A DNA stretch of 10,540 bases from Deltaproteobacteria bacterium (GTDB lineage Bacteria > Bdellovibrionota_C > UBA2361 > SZUA-149 > JADYYL01): the NCBI GenBank assembly GCA_020853655.1, contig JADYYL010000223.1:1-10540 (forward strand), read 5' to 3'. A program made the position numbers and the translations under genes. Below the pieces are notes generated by a model, which saw only the letters and a program-made list of their open reading frames with translations, was not told where the DNA came from and searched no databases. Below are positions 6,367 to 10,540 of the stretch, piece after piece (the stretch's first letter is position 1; every line of letters starts with the position of its first letter).

Positions 6367-6869
6367 TTCGCGCACTTCGATTGACGCTGGTGCTTCTCCT
6401 CATCACGACCACAGGCTGTCGATTCTACTACGGCATGTGGCGCGGTGATTTCTCAGGTGACCCTTCTTCCTATGCCCAACGAGCCGAGAAACTTCGCGCA
6501 AGTGGCGATCTCGAAGGGGCGCTCGAAGCTTACCGCAAACACTTCGAACGTCGTTTGAGCGATCCGCGAAGACCATCCGACGAGAATCCCTACTTCTATT
6601 ATCTCCCCATTGGAGATGTTCTTCTCCAAATGGGCAAAGCGCAGGAAGCGAAGGAAAGCTACGTGACCGCAAAGGAGCATGAGGTCGACGCAGCATTGGT
6701 CATCGACCGAATACGTCAGCTCGCCGACCATTATGTGACGAAGAAGGAGTACGCAGAAGCGCTGAAGATCCTCCGCGCCTATCGCAGCATGGATGTCGAC
6801 ATCTTCGACGCCGACATCGATGCGCTCCATAAGAAGTCGGTCGCCGAGGAAGATCACTACGCGCGCTGA
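6363..6869 (+). CDS. Small TPR lipoprotein
   Basis: This 168-residue product has a lipoprotein signal peptide (MIRALRLTLVLLLITTTGC, Cys19) and helical repeats: an AEKLRASGDLEGALEAYRKH unit at about 41-60, a second near 77-110 (GDVLLQMGKAQEAKESY) and a third near 115-150 (YVTKKEYAEALKILRAYRS). TPR units are protein-protein scaffolds, so it probably helps assemble or position an envelope complex. The start at 6363 is chosen because it puts the lipobox at a normal distance and overlaps the acyltransferase stop by four bases (ATGA), with AAGGGG about 10 nt upstream (6347-6352); the longer frame from 6327 would sit inside the upstream gene. The coupling to the acyltransferase suggests a shared envelope role, but the partner is not visible. 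No specific family is recognised. Confidence 0.78.
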   Translation: MIRALRLTLVLLLITTTGCRFYYGMWRGDFSGDPSSYAQRAEKLRASGDLEGALEAYRKHFERRLSDPRRPSDENPYFYYLPIGDVLLQMGKAQEAKESYVTAKEHEVDAALVIDRIRQLADHYVTKKEYAEALKILRAYRSMDVDIFDADIDALHKKSVAEEDHYAR

Positions 6870-6888
6870 CGGCGGCGCTTGATCGGGA

Positions 6889-7245
6889 CTACCGGGCGTG
6901 GAGCCTGGAGTGCGTGAAAGTCAAAAATGACGAGATCGCAATTCCGCAAATTATTCCGGGAAGGATCCAGTCGAACCGCTCCGAGAATCCGATGACGAGA
7001 ATTAACCCGTTCAACCAGAGCAAACCAACAATCGCCGCATATTGACCGAGAGTGAGCGGCACCTTCGCCCGATACTCCGAACTCGTCCGGTCGAATCCGT
7101 CGCGCCACAATCGGAGTGGAAGCGTGAGCGTCAGAGCAGCCGCACGAAGCAGAGGCGGAAGCGCGGGGCGAATCAGCACGATCGATAGCGGAATGAACAA
7201 CAGCAGGACGACGACCCCGTAGATGAAATACATCGTCTCAAACAT
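6889..7245 (-). CDS. Small three-helix membrane protein of unknown function
   Basis: The 118-residue product starts at ATG 7245 with AGGGG about 6 nt upstream and ends with TAG. Hydrophobic helices are predicted at about residues 6-25, 67-87 and 92-110, with an amphipathic basic-aromatic stretch (residues 28-48) between the first and second. I do not recognise a family. It faces away from the oxygenase gene (83 bp between their starts) and ends 19 bp from the convergent TPR lipoprotein gene, so it is probably a single-gene unit. Confidence 0.6.
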   Translation of the reverse strand: MFETMYFIYGVVVLLLFIPLSIVLIRPALPPLLRAAALTLTLPLRLWRDGFDRTSSEYRAKVPLTLGQYAAIVGLLWLNGLILVIGFSERFDWILPGIICGIAISSFLTFTHSRLHAR

Positions 7246-7318
7246 GCAGACCCCTCGTCGATAGTGGTTGGTTCCCTCGGTAACAAGTTTCAGCTATTGA
7301 TTCAAGGGTCCGCTCATC

Positions 7319-7323
7319 GGGAG
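7319..7323 (+). promoter_or_regulatory. Shine-Dalgarno for the oxygenase gene
   Basis: GGGAG is 5 nt upstream of the ATG at 7329, with good spacing, and supports that start. Confidence 0.5.
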
Positions 7324-7328
7324 TCTCT

Positions 7329-7946
7329 ATGGCTGCACGTGCTTTCTTTCCAACGCTCATTTACTTCGAGAAACTGAGGGCTTCGCGCCTCGAGCAGCTC
7401 AATGCCGATCTCCGGGATGAGGCATACAAGCTGCGGGAGTTCGACCGTGCGGGGCGCCGCTGGAGCGAAGATAACTATGCCGGCGGCTACACTTCGTATG
7501 GCTCGATGACGAATCTCAATACAATGAGTTCTGTCTTCGCCGCCCTCGAGCGGGATATCGACAAGCACGTGAAGCGGTACGTGAAGTTGCTCGAATGGGA
7601 TCTCCTCGGTCGATCAGTGAAGATGTCCAATATCTGGGTCAACATCATGCCGTCCCAGACGGTGCATTCGCTTCACCTTCATCCGCTGTCCGTGATCAGC
7701 GGGACGTATTACGTTCAGTCGCCAAAGAGCGCTGCTGCAATCAAATTCGAGGATCCTCGGTTGGATCGTTTCATGGGTGCCCCGCCAAGAAAGGCGAAGT
7801 GCAAACCCGAGCAGAAACCCTTCGTGAGTTTCCCCCCGCGTCCAGGTCATGTTGTTTTGTTCGAAAGCTGGTTAAGACACGAAGTCCCAGCGGGTAGAAC
7901 CACTGACGATCGCATCAGTATTAGCTTCAATTACGACTGGGTGTAA
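7329..7946 (+). CDS. Putative 2OG-Fe(II) oxygenase, TIGR02466 type
   Basis: The 205-residue product matches the pattern I know for the TIGR02466 / 2OG-FeII_Oxy_5 family of predicted iron- and 2-oxoglutarate-dependent dioxygenases. Visible blocks are the start FFPTLIYFEKL, WSEDNYAGGYTSYGSM (about 45-60), the metal region HSLHLHPLSVISGTYYV (113-129) and the distal WLRHEVPAGRTTDDRISISF (181-200). The probable iron ligands are a histidine of the H-x-x-H-x-H cluster (His113, His116, His118) and His184; Arg195 is the likely 2-oxoglutarate-binding arginine. There is no clear H-x-D/E pair, which is typical of this family as I remember it. The substrate is unknown; members are cytoplasmic in general, and no signal peptide is present. 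The gene stands alone: its neighbours on both sides are unrelated or oppositely oriented. Confidence 0.82.
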   Translation: MAARAFFPTLIYFEKLRASRLEQLNADLRDEAYKLREFDRAGRRWSEDNYAGGYTSYGSMTNLNTMSSVFAALERDIDKHVKRYVKLLEWDLLGRSVKMSNIWVNIMPSQTVHSLHLHPLSVISGTYYVQSPKSAAAIKFEDPRLDRFMGAPPRKAKCKPEQKPFVSFPPRPGHVVLFESWLRHEVPAGRTTDDRISISFNYDWV

Positions 7947-8214
7947 GCGCGCCGACAGAATCATCCGCGACCCAACGAGATCTGCTGCGGACCGGTTGAG
8001 AGTGCCACCGGCTCGCCCCGAGAGCCGCCCCGTTGCTCCTGTAGGGAATTTCGGCGTTCAGCACGACCAGCCCACAAAGATGCGTCGTTCTCGCGAGTTA
8101 GCCGAGGAACGCCCGATCCCCATCTCTCCATGAGAGAATCCCCTACGCCACTTTCTGGGTTTCTCCGGCCTCATCATACCTGTCTCCTCGATCACCAATC
8201 ACACTCCATCTGTC
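7947..8214. other. Gap after the oxygenase gene, no gene seen
   Basis: No convincing reading frame or tRNA is seen. A 6-bp hairpin (CGGCTC/GAGCCG, 8009-8027) and a smaller one just before it (CCGGT/ACCGG, about 7992-8010) lie 50-80 nt after the oxygenase stop and could be termination structures, but there is no T-tract. Another short palindrome is CTCGCGAG at about 8091-8098. Confidence 0.35.
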
Positions 8215-8220
8215 TACTAT
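8215..8220 (+). promoter_or_regulatory. Weak candidate -10 for the helix-turn-helix gene
   Basis: TACTAT matches TATAAT at 4 of 6 positions. The -35 region 17 bp upstream is poor (TCACCA). If used, the transcript would begin near 8227 and carry a leader of about 120 nt that includes both hairpins at 8251-8310. Confidence 0.25.
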
Positions 8221-8250
8221 GGATTGAAAGAGCGCTACCCGGTTCCGAAC

Positions 8251-8310
8251 GAGTGGAAACGAGGCGAGCCACTCCGGAGTCCTTCGCGGACCAGAACGCA
8301 GAAGACTCCG
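8251..8310 (+). promoter_or_regulatory. Two adjacent hairpins in the leader of the helix-turn-helix gene
   Basis: Hairpin A is GAGTGG (8251-8256) with CCACTC (8269-8274) around a 12-nt loop. Hairpin B starts at the next base: CGGAGTC (8275-8281), a bulged C, TTCGCG (8283-8288), an 8-nt loop, CGC (8297-8299), a bulged A, and GAAGACTCCG (8301-8310), giving 13 paired bases with two single-base bulges. The join between them is the 10-bp palindrome ACTCCGGAGT (8271-8280). A purine- and adenine-rich linker and the GAGGGA ribosome site follow before the ATG at 8348. This may be an RNA leader element or a DNA operator. No T-run follows, so it is not an intrinsic terminator. Confidence 0.5.
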
Positions 8311-8347
8311 AAGCAGCGAGGAACCAACAACGACCGAGGGAATCAGT

Positions 8348-8620
8348 ATGTCGAAGTCAAATGAACAGCCCCTTCTTCTGACCGTCCGCGAAGTCACGAA
8401 ACTTCTGCGCGTCCAACGCCCCAAGGTTTATGAACTGATTCGCGACGGAGCGATTGAAGGATTTAAGGTCGGAGCAGATTGGCGAATTCGACGCGACTCA
8501 GTGGAGAAGCTGATCGGTGCCATTCCAGAGGACTTCTTCGCAGACATGAGCAACGAGGATTCCGAGGAAGTGGAGCTGGCTCGACCACAAACGGGCTTTC
8601 GACCTGCGGTTGCCGGCTAG
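8348..8620 (+). CDS. Excisionase-type helix-turn-helix DNA-binding protein
   Basis: The 90-residue product matches the excisionase-family (MerR-like, HTH_17) fold: LTVREVTKLLRVQRPKVYEL at about 11-30 is the winged-helix recognition part and IEGFKVGADWRIRRDSVEKL (36-55) is the characteristic strand and helix. The final third is acidic and probably disordered. Such proteins bind DNA; in phages they direct excision, but chromosomal relatives are often plain regulators. No integrase, recombinase or attachment-like repeat lies nearby, so I infer a transcription regulator. The start at 8348 has GAGGGA about 6 nt upstream. It has a structured 5' leader. It ends 37 bp from the convergent ksgA end, with no terminator seen between them. 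Confidence 0.85.
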   Translation: MSKSNEQPLLLTVREVTKLLRVQRPKVYELIRDGAIEGFKVGADWRIRRDSVEKLIGAIPEDFFADMSNEDSEEVELARPQTGFRPAVAG

Positions 8621-8657
8621 TGCTCTCAGAGCGCCGCGCCTTGAGGCGGTAGCAACA

Positions 8658-9494
8658 CTATGCGCTCTTCCGGTGATACGCCTCGGCAAGGCGGAGATAC
8701 TCTTCCAGCGAAAGGGTCTCCGCCCGCCGCCCCGGATCAATCCCAGCGGCGTTCAAACAATCGAGAGTCTGTGCCTTAGACTCAAAGAGTTGAGAGCCAG
8801 AGAGCGAGTTCAGCAATGTCTTCCGACGTTGCCCGAACGACGCGGCCACAACTGCTCGAACCTTCGCGTGATCGAGTCCGGCTGCGAGAGGATGATCAGA
8901 GAACGAGAATCGAACGAGCTGCGAGTCTACGGCCGCGGGTGGATGAAAGGCCGAGCCGTCGATGATTGCACCCAGCTCGGTCGACGCATAGAGCTTCACC
9001 ATCACCGAGATAATTCCATAATCGCGGCCACCGGGTGGAGCCGCAACTCGTTCGGAAAATTCTTTCTGGAAGAGAAAGCAGGCGTGGCGAACACTCGCCC
9101 TTTGCTCGATGAGCCAAAAGACAACATCGCTCGAAATCGAGTACGGAATGTTCCCGACAACGACGAACTTTTCCCCAGGCTTCTTCGCGAGATCTGCGAG
9201 CGCAACGTCTCGGATATCGGCACAGCGCACCCTCTCCTCAAGCTGCGGATACTGCTCTCTCAGGTAAGCACAGAGCTTTGGCTCGATCTCAACGACAGTC
9301 AGATCGTCAGACCGGCGTAGGACCGCCTCCGTTAATGCGCCGAGTCCACCACCAATCTCTAAGACGTGATCGGCCGCACCGATCTCGGCAAACTCGACGA
9401 CACGATCAGGGAAAGACTCGTCGATGAGAAAATTCTGACCTCGCTGCTTGCTGGGGACGACACCGACGCGGTCAAGAACGTGCTTAGCTCGCAT
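8658..9494 (-). CDS. rsmA: 16S rRNA (adenine 1518/1519) dimethyltransferase
   Basis: RsmA (KsgA) uses S-adenosylmethionine to dimethylate two adjacent adenines near the 3' end of 16S rRNA during late small-subunit assembly. The 278-residue product shows the expected order: QRGQNFLID at residues 17-25, SAM-binding VLEIGGGLGALTE (44-56), the acidic SAM contact VVEIEP (67-72), the catalytic NIPY (115-118) and the downstream FLFQKEFSERVAAPPGGRDYG block. ATG at 9494 is chosen because GGGAG (9501-9505) is 6 nt upstream and because it gives the normal N-terminus; a TTG start at 9521 is open but extends by nine residues. It overlaps tsaD by 11 nt, so the two are translationally coupled. Confidence 0.93.
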   Translation of the reverse strand: MRAKHVLDRVGVVPSKQRGQNFLIDESFPDRVVEFAEIGAADHVLEIGGGLGALTEAVLRRSDDLTVVEIEPKLCAYLREQYPQLEERVRCADIRDVALADLAKKPGEKFVVVGNIPYSISSDVVFWLIEQRASVRHACFLFQKEFSERVAAPPGGRDYGIISVMVKLYASTELGAIIDGSAFHPPAAVDSQLVRFSFSDHPLAAGLDHAKVRAVVAASFGQRRKTLLNSLSGSQLFESKAQTLDCLNAAGIDPGRRAETLSLEEYLRLAEAYHRKSA

Positions 9495-10540
9495 GGGCGT
9501 CTCCCGAAACAACTTGATCAATAGGCCAGCGCGGAAGCGCGTCTATCTCAAATGGAACGTCCACTCCAATGCCCTGTCGCGATACGTTCCATTCGACATA
9601 ACGCTGAGAAAGCTCCTTCAGTTCCATCGCGGCGACCACGGCGATCATCGCAGCGTTATCCGTGCACCATTGAGGAGGAGGAACCATCAAGCGGACGCCC
9701 ACTCGGGTAAGCGCGTTTCCGAGTTCGCGCTGCAAGCGTTTGTTCGCAGCGACTCCACCACACAATACCAACGCCGACACGCCCGCGCGTGTGCACGCCG
9801 AGACAGATTTGGCGACGAGGTTCTCAACAATGGCCGCTTGCGCGCTGGCGGCGAAATCACGCAGCAGCACTTCGTCACGCTCCGCAGGAGGAATCTCGCT
9901 GAGGCGCCGAGAGGCCGCCGTCTTGAGCCCACTAAAGCTAAACGACGTTTCATCTGCGCGTAACGACACGGGAAGGGAGAAGCGAGAGGCGTTCCCCCCT
10001 TCTGCCAGTCGCGAAAGTGCAGGACCGCCAGGATACGGAAGGCCAATCATCGTGGCGATTTTGTCAAAGGCCTCCCCTGCCGCATCATCGCGAGTCGAGG
10101 CCATCAGCTCATAGTTGCGGAAAGCGTTGACCTTCACGAGAAACGTGTGACCGCCTGAGACGACCAGCGACACAAAGGGAGCCTGCGGCCTCATCGGCCT
10201 GTCCAGCAGTTCCGCAGACCAGATATGGCCTTCAAGATGATTCACCGGAATGAAAGGGATACCCCGCGCATACGCAAAGGCCTTCGCGAAGTTGAGACCG
10301 ACGAGAAGGCATCCCTTCAATCCGGGACCGCGTGTTGCGGCAACAGCATTGATATCGCGAGGCGACAGTTGCGCCTTGTCGAGTGCTGTCGTCACCAGCT
10401 TCGGTAGAAGCGCGAGATGCTCCCTCGCGGCGAGCTCCGGAACGACTCCGCCGTAAGGAACGTGAAGGGTCGATTGCGACGCAATGAGGTCGGCAAGCAA
10501 AAACGTCGAAGAATCAGTGGATCCGCTGCTCCACGCCGCC
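9484..10540 (-). CDS. tsaD: tRNA N6-adenosine threonylcarbamoyltransferase TsaD, start beyond right edge
   Basis: TsaD (Kae1/YgjD/Gcp family) transfers the threonylcarbamoyl group to A37 of ANN-decoding tRNAs, working with TsaB and TsaE; it is cytoplasmic and generally essential. The frame runs 352 codons to the window edge. Visible family features are YGGVVPELAAREH, the metal-binding HLEGH, SGGHT, DDAAGEAFDK, the glycine-rich CGGVAANKRL and CTDNAAMIA. The frame continues past an internal TTG at 10500 to the edge; the missing N-terminus is only about 10-15 residues (the GIETSCDE-type motif). The stop overlaps rsmA by 11 nt. The family call is very secure. Confidence 0.93.
   Translation of the reverse strand, partial: AAWSSGSTDSSTFLLADLIASQSTLHVPYGGVVPELAAREHLALLPKLVTTALDKAQLSPRDINAVAATRGPGLKGCLLVGLNFAKAFAYARGIPFIPVNHLEGHIWSAELLDRPMRPQAPFVSLVVSGGHTFLVKVNAFRNYELMASTRDDAAGEAFDKIATMIGLPYPGGPALSRLAEGGNASRFSLPVSLRADETSFSFSGLKTAASRRLSEIPPAERDEVLLRDFAASAQAAIVENLVAKSVSACTRAGVSALVLCGGVAANKRLQRELGNALTRVGVRLMVPPPQWCTDNAAMIAVVAAMELKELSQRYVEWNVSRQGIGVDVPFEIDALPRWPIDQVVSGDAHAS

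Noticed and set aside
8130..8424. Small frames on both strands over the start of the helix-turn-helix gene
   Set aside because: They overlap the leader hairpins and the start of a well-supported gene and have low-complexity or Arg/Ser-rich sequence.
8610..9320. Plus-strand 236-residue frame opposite rsmA
   Set aside because: The opposite strand carries a full set of RsmA motifs; this frame has no recognisable features.

Overview
This window looks like a chromosomal stretch from a Gram-negative, moderately GC-rich bacterium. A lipid A-type acyltransferase (LpxL/HtrB family), three predicted lipoproteins, a prolipoprotein diacylglyceryl transferase and several signal-peptide proteins all point to a diderm envelope. 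The lineage cannot be fixed from the window. A delta-proteobacterial, Bdellovibrio-like or Myxococcus-like group is a guess from gene content. There is no transposase, integrase, CRISPR array, rRNA or tRNA that I can see, and the 12 recognisable genes are mostly ordinary housekeeping or envelope functions plus several orphans.

Layout. (1) 1-377, minus strand: the N-terminal part of a CPA1-type sodium/proton antiporter that runs off the left edge. (2) About 380-2566, plus strand: an upstream region with a possible extended -10 promoter, a lipoprotein with three calcium-binding (thrombospondin type 3-like) modules, a secreted cysteine-containing protein of unknown function, then a 14-bp perfect hairpin. 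(3) 2758-3782, plus strand: three tandem 16-bp repeats running into the GTG start of a membrane-anchored TPR protein. Its reading frame is interrupted once, by an amber codon at 3336, and then stays open to 3782. (4) 3846-5251, minus strand: tlpA-like thioredoxin lipoprotein and lgt, overlapping by GTGA and translationally coupled. (5) 5338-6869, plus strand, divergent from tlpA: lpxL-like acyltransferase and a TPR lipoprotein, overlapping by ATGA. (6) 6889-7245, minus strand: a small three-helix membrane protein. (7) 7329-7946, plus strand: a TIGR02466-type putative 2OG-Fe(II) oxygenase. (8) 7947-8347: a 401-bp gap whose distal part folds into two adjacent hairpins, followed by a small excisionase-type helix-turn-helix gene. 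(9) 8658-10540, minus strand: tsaD (start beyond the right edge) and rsmA/ksgA, overlapping by 11 nt.

How the genes fit together. The middle of the window is an envelope cluster: Lgt adds diacylglycerol to lipoprotein cysteines, TlpA next to it is itself a predicted Lgt substrate, and the divergent pair makes a lipid acyltransferase and another lipoprotein. The right end is RNA modification: TsaD acts in t6A37 tRNA synthesis and RsmA dimethylates 16S rRNA. I did not find a clear new multi-gene system. The best leads are the amber-interrupted TPR gene, the structured leader of the helix-turn-helix gene, and the tandem repeats at the TPR gene start.
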